64,000 bases of DNA from Ambrosia x helenae (Eukaryota > Streptophyta > Magnoliopsida > Asterales > Asteraceae). Positions 25,201 to 37,375 of this stretch are shown in pieces. The position numbers and the translations under genes were made by a program. The DNA lies in NCBI GenBank assembly GCA_030844895.1, contig CM061223.1, positions 15,573,994-15,637,993 on the forward strand, written 5' to 3'. The notes under the pieces are model-generated. The model saw only the letters and a list, made by a program, of their open reading frames with translations. It had not been told where the DNA came from and searched no databases. How positions within the stretch are numbered: the first letter of the stretch is position 1; every line of letters starts with the position of its first letter.

Positions 25201-26835
25201 AAGGAGGAAGTAGAGAATTGAAAACAACATAATTATATAAGTATTTTGTGATTGCTGAGTAAGTCATTTGTCTTTTGATGTTCCTATATTCTAGGTGAAA
25301 CTGCAGATTCGATTCAGCCGCCAGAGGGACAATGTTGCTTCCAAGAATCTGGAACATCGTGCAACCAAGAAACATGCTTCTTCTGCGTTAGCACTCGTGA
25401 GGCAAATTCCCAAACCGTTCGTGGGACCCTCCTGGTGAGTAATCGTCTACCAGTCTACCTATACCTACAAAACCTATGACATCCATTTTGGTTTATATAT
25501 AATTAAAACCAACTTACTAAAACAGGAAGGTCAACTTATTGTCTTTCAAAACATCTGTCTATATAAGCAAAAGTCATCAAAACATCTGGGTCTATATAAA
25601 CTGAGTATGATGATGATGATGATGTGTGTGTGTGTGTGTTAAGGAACTTGTTTACATATTTCAGTTTATATACAAGTTTCTTCAAATATGGTACAACATT
25701 GATCTGCTAGTCCTATAAGGCCTCTTATCACAGTTAAAAGTGGGTTTTCTACAAACCACACCACACACTTAGCGAAAAGCTAGATGAATGCATTAAGTTT
25801 TAGATCTCCAAAAGATAATAAGATATGCGTATTGAGCTTATCAAACAATTTGATTATTAATTAATCTGTTCAAAACAACTTTTAAAAAAGTTATGATATC
25901 ACATGACACAACTATCTAAAAAAAGAACGTAGTTGTGCACTCTGATTTGCAAGAATTCTCAATATCACACTACTATGTGATAAGTACATACATAGCCGTG
26001 TCTTCTAGTCTTCAAATTTCCTTATATACATATTTTTATGAACTTCCAATATAATAATTTGAAATGTTTATCTGATCTTGTTATATATTCATGTGATCTA
26101 AATCTTAATTGCATATCATAAACAGATACCATGTCGAACTGCGACGAGAGGTAGTTTTCCGCTCAATGGCACATATTTTCAAGTCAATGAGGTATATCAT
26201 GACGCTGACTCGGCTAACTTGAACTCTTTCTGAATATCAAATAGCATTTTCCTTAATATTTTTTCTTTTAAAGGTTGGCAAGAATGTTTTATCCTATTTT
26301 AAACAAAAACACTTTCTTTGAGTTGCAGGTGTTTGCAGACCATGAGTCAAGCCTTAACCCAATTGATGTACCCAGGGCTTGGTTATGGAATTTACCAAAA
26401 AGAACAGTGTATTTCGGAACTTCCATACCATCGATATTCAAAGGTAAAAAGTCAAATTTAATTTAAATAAAATCAGTGTAATAGATCACATTAAACTATA
26501 ATGTGTACCAAAGTCACCACATTTCATTTTTATCTCTCAGGCCTGACAACAGAGGAAATTCAATACTGCTTCTGGAGAGGTATGTACATTCCTATCAATA
26601 TTAAAGATTTAAAGATGAACTTTATTCAATCTTGGTATCCAAGTGTAATAAAAAGCTAGGTTTTAACAAATTTTAATATGAACATTTCCTACTTTTCTCA
26701 GGGTTTGTTTGTGTCAGAGGATTCGACCGAAAGGAACGAGCACCCCGGCCGCTTAGGGCCAGGCTGCACTTTCCTGCAAGCAGGTTAAAACAGTATAAAC
26801 CAAAGACTGATGAGAAAGATAAGTTAAAGCAGTAG
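19287..26835 (+). CDS. DME-like: DEMETER/ROS1-family 5-methylcytosine DNA glycosylase, frame broken by a 1-nt deletion
   Basis: Bifunctional glycosylase/AP lyase that excises 5-methylcytosine in active DNA demethylation in the nucleus. I place 19 coding exons: 19287-19686, 19783-21027, 21110-21481, 21565-21655, 21722-22663, 22960-23039, 23162-23246, 23346-23437, 23507-23575, 23689-23725, 23807-23889, 24434-24937, 25023-25059, 25141-25198, 25295-25434, 26126-26191, 26329-26443, 26541-26579, 26702-26835. All introns are GT-AG with matching phases. They sum to 4,589 nt, one short of a full frame (about 1,529 aa). In order: N-terminal VPVTPAK, a basic KRRKHRPKV region, domain A (FRGRADSFIARMHLVQG, then FLTQNVSDHLSS), the helix-hairpin-helix with catalytic Lys (about 1056, GLGLKSVEC) and Asp (about 1074, FPVDTNVGR), four Fe-S Cys (C-x6-C-x2-C-x5-C, about 1141-1157), and a C-terminal domain (FWRGFVCVRGFDRK). 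As read, translation stops after about 990 aa, before the catalytic residues. Confidence 0.95.
20109..20246 (+). repeat. 69-bp in-frame tandem duplication in glycosylase exon 2
   Basis: Two units (20109-20177, 20178-20246) each encode 23 residues containing STGKRKYVRR followed by GVEKS. They duplicate the basic, AT-hook-like segment that follows the KRRKHRPKV motif. Confidence 0.9.
20280..20423 (+). repeat. 78-bp in-frame tandem duplication in glycosylase exon 2
   Basis: Two units starting at 20280 and 20358 encode 26-residue repeats with the core RKIDFDESEKQA. Unit length is a multiple of three, so the frame is kept. Confidence 0.9.
22510..22586 (+). other. frameshift site in the glycosylase catalytic region
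   Basis: Up to VDWDELRFQAEVK (about 22528) the reading frame is that of domain A and the linker; from about 22535 the conserved residues (RERTPNTMDSMDYEAIRRA) are in the frame one base earlier. No GT-AG pair here could be an intron of workable size. The sequence is an A-rich run (AAAACAAAAAGAGAG), a typical place for a 1-nt slip. Read straight through, the frame ends at a TAA at 22584-22586. Confidence 0.88.
24591..24710 (+). repeat. 30-bp in-frame repeat (PATPGPIVEV type), four units, exon 12
   Basis: Units begin at 24591, 24621, 24651 and 24681 and encode ten-residue Pro/Val-rich repeats, the last one diverged. They lie just after the SARLALPAPE segment that follows the Fe-S cluster, in a normally unstructured linker. 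Confidence 0.9.
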
Positions 26836-27997
26836 CAGACATACAGATTGGGCATAACACAATGTTGGCTGTTCATGAACAGTGGCATGATCCATATTTT
26901 GGTAGTTTTAGGGACAGTAGTTAACTTGTATAACCTAAAGATGTTTTGTTATGTTAGTTTTCTTCTAGTACATGCAGTTATATATATAATCTGTTATATT
27001 ATATTAGAGCAGTTTTTATTAGTTGTATTTTCTATTACTAGCAATTGATTTCTGTTAGTTCATTAGCAGTTTAGTTAGTTTTGACACCAAACTTGTTTTG
27101 TATCAACATAATACAAAGTATATTCATGGATATGTATCATTAACAAACTAAGAAAACTAATAACATCTAAACATTTTGAATCAAATCTGTTTAAACTATT
27201 AAAACCTAACCATCAACCTGCTAGAACAGAGGTATTTGGTTTGTCATACAATAACCGTACTCAGTATGAAATCGTAAACCTAACCATCAACATGTTACAA
27301 TCGGCCTGGTCAAAATCGGTTAAACCTACGCATGAACACCTAAATACAATGTAACCAATAAAACTGAAAGAGATGCAGCACATCATTTCATAATCCAGTT
27401 AGCCAGGTCAATATTTTATATGAAATCGTAAATAATATCAATAGGATACATATCATATGTATGTATGCGTAGAGTAAGTACCGATCACAGTATCACATAG
27501 AATCTACTAGTACAGTCGTAAATAATATCAATCAAAACTGTAACGTACCTTCGGTAGATCGATACGCCGATGAAGCATGGACATCGACGGTTGATCCGGT
27601 GAACAAGTAATGATATTGATAACGACGGAATCACTTGTGAATTGTGATGGTGATGAAGGATATTATTTATATTTGTGATTGGGCGATTTTTGTCAAATTT
27701 TCCCGCCAAACCGTTTTGTGAGATTTGGGCTTTCCCCTCTTTTTTTTAACGGGCCCAGTTCTTTTAGTGAGGTAATTTTTGTCCCTAAACTATTTGGTAG
27801 CATACAGGTTTAACCCCTTGAGGTTTCGTTTTTTATAGTTTTGGTCTAAAGTTAGTAAAGTTGTAACATTTTAGTTCTTAACAGTTAATTTCACTTATAA
27901 AATTAGCAAGACCCAATTGGAGAAGCCTCTATGAGAGTATAATTTGCTGGTGTTTGTGTTAGTGTCATTGGCGGCGTTGAGTTGCTAAATAAACTCA
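26836..27997. other. 3' untranslated region of the glycosylase gene and intergenic sequence
   Basis: AT-rich sequence after the TAG at 26833-26835. The transcript end probably lies before about 27120, judging by AT-rich polyadenylation-like motifs; this is not firm. No gene is seen between here and the MITE at 27998. Confidence 0.4.
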
Positions 27998-28212
27998 GGG
28001 GCTGTTTGGTTGATTAAGTGCTGAATCATTAAGATGGTCTGAATGGTTAAGAGGCTCTGAATGGTTAAGAGCTGAATCATTCAGCATCTCCTATTAGCTT
28101 AATGATTCAGCACTTAATCATTCCATTCAGATGCTGAAACAAACAGTCTGAATGCTGAATGATTCAGACCTGAATGATTAAGAGGCTGATTAAGAGGCTA
28201 CCAAACAGCCCC
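27998..28212. mobile_element. Tourist-like (PIF/Harbinger) MITE, 215 bp
   Basis: Begins GGGGCTGTTTGGTTGATTAA and ends with the inverse (CCAAACAGCCCC). It is flanked on each side by TCA (27995-27997 and 28213-28215), a 3-bp duplication as made by Harbinger transposases. The interior is built from further inverted GCTGAATCATTCAGC-type motifs. Non-coding. Confidence 0.85.
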
Positions 28213-29018
28213 TCAAGTTACTCAATATTGATGTTTTTGATAGAGCTAGGAGCTTGGGTAGTAATTGTCATTCATAATGGCGAATTGGCGATGACCCCAA
28301 ATCCTTGATATAAAAAAAATATTCCCTTATGATGAGTTTTACATTTTGGGCTCCCCAAATAAAACAAAATTTTGAAAAAACACAAGAGAGGAGAGGATTA
28401 ACCCAAATCAATAGCTATCTTTCATTACGTTCAATTCATGTTTAAGTACACAACTCACTAACAACTAACACCCTAGACTATGAAACAAATTATAATATAA
28501 GTCCCTCTATTATTGATACCTAACAATCCCACACTTGATACACATTGCAGCCCAAAACATGAGATATATTGAAACAAAGAGAAGTTACTACCCAACAATT
28601 GAAAGTGGTCTAGCCCAAACCAGAATGTAACTGACTGATCCTTGTGACCAACTATTTGCATAATAAATATAATAAAAAAAGATTTGCAGAACATAGAGTT
28701 ATTAGTTAAGCCAAAGGTATGTCATCTTGATTACAAACAAATACCATATAATAAAAAAAAAATCAAAATTTTGGGGCCCTATTGAATTTGGGGCCTAAAA
28801 CGCTAGCTTTAAAATACTCTCCTTTAAACCAGCCCTAGTATTTAGGTATGAGGTACCGTGATGAACCCTAGAAGCACTATACACATAACACCACACAAAT
28901 CATATAGTTTTATTTAGCGACAAGCAAAAACAAATAAATATTTATGATACATGATTCAAAATTACACAAAACAATAAAGAACAAAGCCTGATACACATGA
29001 GTACCATCAAACATAGCA
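28213..29018. other. intergenic, downstream of both converging genes
   Basis: No protein-like frame. The 3' untranslated region of the phospholipase gene (minus strand) should lie at the right end. Confidence 0.4.
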
Positions 29019-32000
29019 TCAATTTTCACAAAGTAAACAAGAAAAGCATTTTTGAGAAAAAGATTTAGACACTTCGTTTGGAGTTTCAACTGTAGTTGGT
29101 TCCTCTAAACAAACTATGTGAGACCCATCTTTGCCATCCCTCTTGGCTTGTTCACAATCATCACAAAACTTCTTGTACGCGTCTTGCACGTATTTTGCAC
29201 CTTCGGTTACAGTCATATTCTCGACTAACTTGTGAGGGAATACGTCTAGTTTATAATCTCCATTCAAGACCGCGCCTAGTTGAACCAACTCTTGTTGAAA
29301 CTCACTTAGTTTTTCATTTTCATCTGGCTCAGTCTCCCTCATTTTCTTGGGGTCTGGCAAAACAACTGTAACACAAATATGACTAGTAAGTAAGGGTGTA
29401 AACGAGCCAAGCTCGAGCTTGTGGTTAACAGACAGAGTTTGGTGTAAAGATGATTTTATGTACCTGGACAATCGCTTCTTGGTGTACTTCTGCTTGCAAC
29501 ACCTTCAAACGTGCCGGCCCACTCGTCTCGTTTTGTTAAATGTGATTTTAGACCAAAAATCTTTTTAGCAGTTGCAGGAATAGATGAATGTTCAAACTCT
29601 GATGTAGGGTATGGCCCCGTTGGCTTATGCAACACTGTGAATATTCATATTGGTTAGCAGTCGATGATTCAATTTTAGATAAATCTTTTTGCAGTTTTGA
29701 GTTGTAAAATAAATGATACTTATTTGGTTTTTTTTTTTTTTTTTTTTTGACTGACCAAACCCACCGAGTAATACTTATTTGGTTTATAAAACGGGAAAAT
29801 CACGTGATAAAACATTGACTATTTCACTTTACCAAAATAAACATATAAACTGAAAACCATGCAACGAAACGTTTAAATTTAGGGGTTTTGCCAAGATGTC
29901 TCTGAGACCCTTCAACTTTTTTTTACACCCAATCTTTTAAATGAGCATAACTTTTTCATACGATAACTATTTTTTTTTAAATGTTATCGTATGAAAAAGA
30001 TGGGGTGGAATAACAATTGAAAAGTAAAAAAAAAGTTGAAAAGTCTCTAAAATGTCTCATCTTGAAGCCTCTAAATTTAAACATTTCGGACTTGAAACCC
30101 CTAAATTTAGAAGTCTCATATGTCAATTTGTGATTGCTCCTTAAATTTAGACGTTTCGTTACATGGTTTTCAATAGGACATCTTGTTTTTTTACACGTTT
30201 CAGATGTTTATTTTCGTAAAGTGGAATAGTCAATTTATATTTTCGTCGTGTTGAGTTGACATGTTGAATTGTTGCATCCGAACATGATCCATATGTCTAT
30301 TCGTGCCAAAAGCATGAACCCTTTGATTACTTTGACACATTTAAAATCTTGTGAGACAAATACGACGCGCTTAATCCATTTATCCAAACAGGTCTAGCAA
30401 CGATCGCTATTTTGGTGATTTTTCCTTACATTAAACAAATGTACATGTCACCTAAAACGAATTGTTTATTAAACAATTTAAATATGACAACCCAAAACCT
30501 TATTCTTTTTACGTTAAGTCACTAACCTGTCCCACGTTCAATCCACGGGGAAACAAGGATGGCAGGAACCCGAACACCAAGCCGATCGAACTGGAAATTA
30601 TAAGGCGGAGGACCAACGAGACCATCCGGATTCGGAATACCGACATGAGGCGTCGGGACATGATCATAAAAACCACCATGCTCATCATACACGATAACAA
30701 ACAATATCTCATTCCATTGTGGGCTTGATCTTAATGCTTCATAAACTTCTTTCACAAACTTTTGACCATCAGACACATCATGTGATGGGTGATCATCGTT
30801 TCCCGGCAATGCTGTGATCCCAAAGTACCTTTGTTCGACGACAACGTAGTTTGGTAGTTTCCCTTCCTTGCAATGTCGTTTGAAGCTTAGATCGAATTGG
30901 TGGAAGTTGTCTATGTACTTCAGTTTTCGTAGGTTTCTGTCACGTTTAAGATCAAATTAAGTGGCCTTTTTGTAGGTTTCCACATAAACACAGTACATGA
31001 GGATGGTAGGTAAGCACGCGACAAGCTGTGCTGCTACCTTTTTTAATTACAAAAAGATAATATATTTTGAAAATTAAGTAAAACTACTAATTTTCAAAGG
31101 TTTCGGCCAACAAATGGATTTTTGGTTTTCAGTTCGGTTTTGAAAAAAAAAAAATATTTCAAATCAAATAAACCGAAAAGATGAACATCCCTAGGTCAGG
31201 TTAAAATGATTGAAGGTGGTTCTAAAGTACTTCACCATAATGGCTTTTTATTCAACTAGTCCAAACCATAATCAACCAGGCATAAAAAGGTGGTTTAAAA
31301 ATACTTAACCAAACCATTCAACCGGTTCGACCCATAGTTAACTTTGCTGACCTAAATGAAGCATGTTAAAGTCGATTCGGTTATTTAATAGGTACCAGAT
31401 CCTAAAAGTTCAACCTTCTACCATCACCTCCATCTCCCACCCTCACCTCTTTCAATTCAACCAGACCACCTACCTCACCTCCATCTCCCACCCTCCGCCT
31501 TCTTCTCCCACCTCCAACCACCTACCTCACCTCCATTTCCCACCCTTCCTTTCCACCACCTAACGACCACCACCCTCCGCCTCCATCGCTCAGACCGTCA
31601 CTGCCCTGCTCCTCCACCTCCACCAAACACCGACACAACCCAACCCCAAAACCCAATCGGTAACAACGATCCTTCAACCGACCCGACCCTAACCCGACCT
31701 TTACCCTCCTACCAACGGTCCTTTTTCAAAACAATATAACCCATTCAAACCCATTCGACCCTTCTCATTCGACCGGTAGTTTATTATTATTTCTGATTCG
31801 TAAATCTATTTGTTCCTTCGACCCTTTTGTACTTTCCTTCGGCTTCCCTTATTTACTTTGACCTTTTTTTTTAAATTCCTTCGAGCCCTTTTTAAATCTC
31901 CTTTTGAAGTAGGAAATTGGGTTTTGAGCTCACTGCATTCCTTTTATTAAGGTCTCACAAGTTATTTAGTGTCTTTTGTTTTCCTTATTATTATAATAAT

Positions 32001-35000
32001 AACAATAATAATAATAAGCTTCCCTCTCGTACGCCTCTTCATTCACGTCGTCAGACATGGCATAATGACGTAAAAAAGGGCAGTTGCCGTTGACGGGTAG
32101 AAGGTGAGCAATTTTTGGTTGCTCCCCTCCAAGCTCCTTTGTTCTTGCGGGGGCGTGGTTTAGGCCCGTGTTATTTTCACCCAACTCGTCTCGAGTAGGG
32201 GTTTCTTATTTTTCTTGCCTGTTATTGGGTTGGGTGTTTGCGTGCATATGGCTCCTAATAAAAGGGATTAGAAGGTTAAACGAGGAGGTTTTGGCCATGG
32301 CTCGAGTAGTGGTTTGAGAATATGCCCCTTTAAGCATTTTCATGAGTGTAAAGATGGTAAGCCGGGGTCTACAGGGTTCCTACGCCTTCTTGAGCACATG
32401 CAGAGTTTGCATTTCAAGACAAAAAAGGAGGGCGTCTTTGCAAGATGCAATCTCCCAAAACTTGGACCTTTTTATGGATGTTGGGGGCGCCCTTAGGGAT
32501 GGGGCTAAATGGTTATGTGGGAGGTGCATGGTGATGCATGCTCTCAGCAAAAAGTGCATTCACAGTGCGGATGACGTCATCTCCTTCTCTGTGGTTACGG
32601 GAGGTGTGGAATATTTCATTATTGGGATCCAGAAACCTCATCACGTGACTGTGGACATGGAACCTGGCCCTTCAGGAGGTGTTGTTGGGGATATATCCCT
32701 CTTAGAAAAGGTTTTCTCACTGCTCATTCAAACGGTCAAGAGCATCCCCCCAAGCTGTCGATTGGCGTTTGTCCAGGCCCTGACATGTGCTTTACGCAAA
32801 GTGGTAGCTTCACCAGGATCCGTAGAAAGTTGGGTCAAGCTGCTTTTATTGTCGCGGTGTACCCTATGGGTGGTCAAACCATCCACTAGGCAGGAGCGAA
32901 GGTCTGGGAATAGGAAATCATTGCAGTGTAGTAGCATCATACAATCACTTTCTTTGTGGAAAGACGGCTTAGGGTTTGAAGATTTGGTTCCTTCTCTCTT
33001 CGATTGTGTGGGGGGTGTTTCTTTTATCAAGCAAGAAGCAGGGGGGAGTGAGGCTACTGAAAAGAGCCCTAATGTCAAACAGTGCCTTCGGAAAGTAAGG
33101 GATGGTCATTTCACAGCTGCTGTCAAGGTGTTATGTTCTAGTGGGGTTGCTCCTTTTGGGGATTCCACCATGAAAGCCCTCATTGATAAACATCCGGTGT
33201 TGCCTCCTCCGTCCTTGCCTTCTAACTCTGACATTATGCCCACGCTTGTTGTGAATGAGGACTGTGTGCGGGAGGGACGGTTTGAGGGCCCAGCATCTAT
33301 TGGACGCTCTTAGCGGAGAGGGGTCTGTGGCTTCCACAGGTTTGCTCTAAGCTATTACTGAAGTCGTCAACTTATTGCTAGGGGGTTGTGTCCTAGGGTA
33401 CTTGCTGAATTTATTGCTTCGGCCCCCCTTACCTCCCTTTCTAAAACCTGATAACGGGATCCGACCTATTGCAATAGGGGCCATTTGGCGTAGACTGGTA
33501 TCTAAAGTGGCTATGAGGAAGGTTGGTAAGGAAATGGCTAAGTACCTGGGGGACTTCCAATTTGGGGTGGGGACTCCTAATGGGGCAGAGGCGGTGCTCC
33601 ACAGTGCGAACAGGTTCCTTAACTCCTTCCATGAAGACGGTTCTTTGGCTATGCTTACTGTGGATTTTTCAAACGCATTCAACATGATCGACCGCACTGC
33701 CCTACTTCGCGAAGTTCTTCAGCATTGCCCATCTATCTATTTGTGGGTCCAGTTCCTCTATGCCCAGCCAGCTAGGTTGTATGTTGGTAATGATTGTATA
33801 GGGGCCACTACGGGGGTTCAGCAGGGGGACCCTTTAGGTCCCCTCCTTTTCGCCTTGGCATTACACCCTATGGTTCTCCGGGTGCAAGAAAATTGTAACC
33901 TCCCATTTCATGCGTGGTACCTTGATGATGGGACGATTATTGGTGATGCCACTGATGTTGCGAATGCCTTAGACATCTTCCAGAAAGAGGGGCCATCCCT
34001 GGGGCTTCAACTGAATATTAAGAAAACTGAGGTTTTTTGGCCGTCTTGTAATGGGGTAAAACTTAGGGACGGGCTTTTCCCTAGTGAGATTGGCAGGCCA
34101 GAAAAGGGGGTGAAGCTCCTTGGAGGGGCTGTTAGTCGGGACTCTTACTTTATACGGGGATTGGCAGGGCGGAGAGCCTCGCGCGCGGTTGATCTTATGA
34201 AACTTTTGCCCTGCCTTAGGGATCCCCAGAGTGAACTCCTCTTGCTCAGATCTTGTATGGGGGTCGCTAAGTTGGTTTTTGGTTTGCGGACCTGCTAACC
34301 CGCCATGACGGATGAAGCGGTATCATGTTTTGACAAGGGTCTGCGGGGAGCCATCGAAGACATAGTGGTATGTGGGGGTCCGTTCTTTGGTGACCTACAG
34401 TGGCGACTGGCATCCTTGCCGATGCGTTTGGGAGGATTAGGGCTCCTCTCAGCAAAGGATGTTGGGGTGTATGTTTTTGTGGCATCACGAGCTCAGTCTT
34501 GGAATCTTCAAGACCACATCTTAAGGAATAGCGGGGTTGCCGACATGGACTTGGACTACGTACAGGCCCTCGAAAGGATAAATGACTATCTCCCAGGTTT
34601 TGATATTAGCGGTTTTTCTAACAAGGACACCGCCCCCCCCCCCCCCAAAGCCTCAGAAAACTTTGGCGAATGCCCTTTTTGGGAAAATCGTGCAGAGCCT
34701 GGGTGAAACTTTTGATCTGTCCCCCCGCCAAAAGGTAGTGATTGAATGCTTGCAAAGCCCCCATGCCCAAGATTTCCTGAATGTTATCCCAATTGAAGGT
34801 TTGGGCCAAACCATGTCTAGGGTTGAATATAGAGCAATTCTTAAATATCGTTTGGTGATCCCCATGTACCATGAAGATGAAGTATGTCCGATTTGCCGTA
34901 AGGCATGCTTGGACAAATACGGGGAACACGCAGTCCACTGTAAGGAGCTGCCTGGTTTCAAATATAGGCATGACTGGGTTCGGGACGTTCTTTGGGACAT

Positions 35001-37375
35001 TTTAAGAAGGGCTGGGATCTCAGCCAAGAAGGAGGCTCCGGTGAATTTCCTCTCGGGCCCCGCAGAAGGGAGATCCACCCTACGTCCAGCAGACCTGCTT
35101 GTCTTTGGGTGGGCCGGGGGGAAACACGCTTGTGTTGACCTAACAGGTGTATCTCCCCTGGTTGGTTTAAGGGATAATGGTTTTGTAGTAGGGCAAGCGG
35201 TACGGAAAGCAGAGACGAAGAAAGTTGAGAAGCATGCTAAAGCTTGTGAGGAGAACCAACACGTTTTCGTACCCCTGGCTTTTGATACCTTCGGCTCCTT
35301 GGCACCGGAAGTCATCCGTTTCCTGTCCAGAGTCAAACAGGTTATTCATAGCAGTGTCTCGACTCCGGTGGGGCAGGGGTTCGTTTTTAGTAGGCTAGGG
35401 TTTGCCGTCCAGAAAGGGGTGGCGGCGCAGCTTGTTGCCCGCCTGCCCGCTATCTTAATGTAATTTTTCGCGATGATGTTTTAATAAAATATAATTATTA
35501 GCCAAAAAAAAAAATAGCTAAAAAGGTTAGTATTACTATTTACTATAACGGAGTTGTTGGGATATGAAATTGTCAATCGTCGTTGAATGGACCATGTGAA
35601 CGTATTACCTACCTAAACTTTGAAGTATCAAAATATTTCTTTAGTTTTGCATAAATAAATCATTTTTAGTTTACTTTATTTTAATTCATTCAGTTGAGAT
35701 TGTCATTACTTTAATTCAGTGAATATAGACCAAAGAAAAAAGGCAAAAGCAGGTAGGGCCAAAACTATGAGACATACTGTCCAAATTGCTCGTTATTTGT
35801 CTTTAGTCATGATTAAAAGCAATTTGAGTTTAAAATATGCAAAACAATGTATTCAGCTTTATTAAAAAAATAATAATAAGAATTAGACTATTAGTGATAA
35901 AAATGACCATCTCTTGAAAAATTATGATAAAATAAACTATAACTTTGTTAAATAGGATATTCACACCTCATAAGGTTTAAAGGATTACATTTGACATGTT
36001 TTTTTTTTTTTTTTTTTTTTCTAAATTGCTAATATCTATTATTTTTTAAACAACAAAACGACACTCGATCAAAAGGTTGATCCAAGATTCAATATCATAA
36101 AAAAATATATTTTAATGAAGTTGTTTAGAGTTGAACATGTGAAGAGTTGGCTGCTATGGAGCAGTTGCAACGTTGAGTCTTGAGAGTTTATGATAATGCT
36201 AATTAATTTGACCAAAAGATAAATATATAAAATGATTATAAATTATTAACGAACTTTAACTTTATTTACCATGTCTAATAAAGTAATGCATAATTACTTA
36301 TAATATAAACACACATATGCATGCATTGTTTCACTTAACTTATCACTTATCAGTGAATCGTAAAATATGGTAAGGTAAACCGAAACTAGCTAGCCACTAA
36401 TTTAGGGTTGGATGAACATTGAGTAGGGTCATCCTATATAAGCAATAACATTTCTTTTTGATTTATCGACGAGTTACAACTTATAATACATATAAAATAT
36501 AGAAAAAGTTACCTGTAGAAAAGAGTTGAAGGAGGTAACTGATAGTAAATTCCAAAAGAAAAACCATCATCTTCCACCGACTCAAATATGGTCTTCTGAG
36601 GGTACCCTTCTATCATCATCTTGTTATCATTTGTTGTTGCACCGTATGAAGTCGCAGAATGAACATACAATCTGTCACATGGTAAAAGAATATTAAACCA
36701 CTTTATTATTTAATTTTATTTTTTGAAAAAGCAAGAAAGTAAAACACGTTAGCAAATAATATGTTCATATCACATCCTTGAAATTTACCCTAAGGATGGA
36801 AAATTAGGTCTTTCAATCATTATTTTGTTAATGTCAAGTTATATTTCTCATAAATGTACATAAAAAAAAGGTAAAAATAAAGACTACTTTACTAGAACGA
36901 CCATATTGTAGAGTGAAGCAATATGTGCAAACCTGTTGGGTTGGGTCAAAGTGGGAATAGAAGAAAACCACCTATCACAAACCGCAAACTCCGATATCAA
37001 CTCTTTGTAAACGGGTAAAGAATCCGGGTCAAACCCACTCATGACCACCTCAGACAAACCTTCTTGGACCTTTTCGGCTTGTTGGGCAAAACCATCCATT
37101 GTGGGGGTTAGACCATGAGTCGACTCAGACCATTCCACACCAAAGATTTGTTCATACGTGGCTTCAAAAGAGTGGCCGGGGTCAGGTTGGATGAACCCGG
37201 CCTTGTTGGTGTGGAACAGGCGTTTCGACTCATGGTTACTAGCCAACAAAAGGTTGGATTCGTTTCCGGTAATACCGTCAATCTCGGGGTTGATGGATTT
37301 CATCCATCCTAACATGTGATCAAATGATCGGTTTTCTTGGACAAGGATCACAATTGTTTTTATTGGGGATGCCAT
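29019..37375 (-). CDS. NPC: non-specific phospholipase C (phosphoesterase family), five exons, intact
   Basis: Hydrolyses membrane phospholipids to diacylglycerol and a head-group phosphate; plant family members act in phosphate starvation, lipid remodelling and stress signalling. Exons (minus): 37375-36933, 36671-36513, 30936-30527, 29634-29464, 29365-29019. All junctions are GT-AG and in phase, giving 1,530 nt and 509 aa, within the family's usual size. Landmarks: ENRSFDHMLGW (14-24), DRWFSSIPTLTQPNR (to 148), HSATSYG, VVEQRYF (233-239), DDHPSHD (248-254), YDEHGGFYDHVPTP (284-297) and VQLGAVLNGD near the C-terminus. There is no signal peptide, as in the NPC3/4/5 group. The C-terminus has three Cys in CFSCLLC, a plausible S-acylation site. 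Intron 2 (5.6 kb) holds a LINE in antisense orientation; intron 3 holds a 40-bp SINE tail. Which paralogue it is cannot be settled here. Confidence 0.95.
29731..29770 (-). mobile_element. 40-bp SINE-tail insertion with 15-bp target duplication, phospholipase intron 3
   Basis: A T run followed by GACTGACCAAACCC and a few bases is flanked by perfect 15-bp repeats ATACTTATTTGGTTT (29716-29730 and 29771-29785). On the minus strand it ends in poly(A), consistent with retroposition of a severely 5'-truncated copy. Confidence 0.8.
30937..32280. other. phospholipase intron 2, part 1
   Basis: Non-coding. 31400-31720 is strongly pyrimidine-rich with repeats of CACCTCCATCTCCCACC (31428-31545). It may belong to the 5' leader of the adjacent LINE, but no clean 5' end or target duplication is visible. 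Confidence 0.4.
32281..35515 (+). pseudogene. non-LTR retrotransposon with restriction-like endonuclease, decayed, in phospholipase intron 2
   Basis: One protein is spread over three frames. It starts with a C2H2-like finger (CPFKHFHEC ... HMQSLH, about 32321-32405), shifts frame, and continues to a stop at 33311. The reverse transcriptase follows in another frame (33375-34298): DFSNAFNMI, GVQQGDPLGPLLFALALHP and the active-site box AWYLDDGT. A TAA at 34296 and a shift at a run of 15 C (34631-34645) precede the C-terminus. There a zinc knuckle (CPICRK ... EHAVHC) is followed by RHDWVRDVL and RPADLLVFGW ... CVDLTG, a PD-(D/E)XK-type nuclease layout. No APE endonuclease is seen. It ends TAA, an AATAAA-like AT-rich tail and A11 at 35505-35515. 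The layout recalls R2/Utopia-type elements rather than the usual plant L1; the clade is inferred. Confidence 0.85.
35516..36512. other. phospholipase intron 2, part 2
   Basis: AT-rich intron sequence with a T run of about 22 at 35999-36020. No other feature seen. Confidence 0.5.

Noticed and set aside
27485..27709. 74-codon minus-strand frame between the two converging genes
   Set aside because: No domain, low-complexity His run, and no splice partners; could be part of a leader but not supportable.
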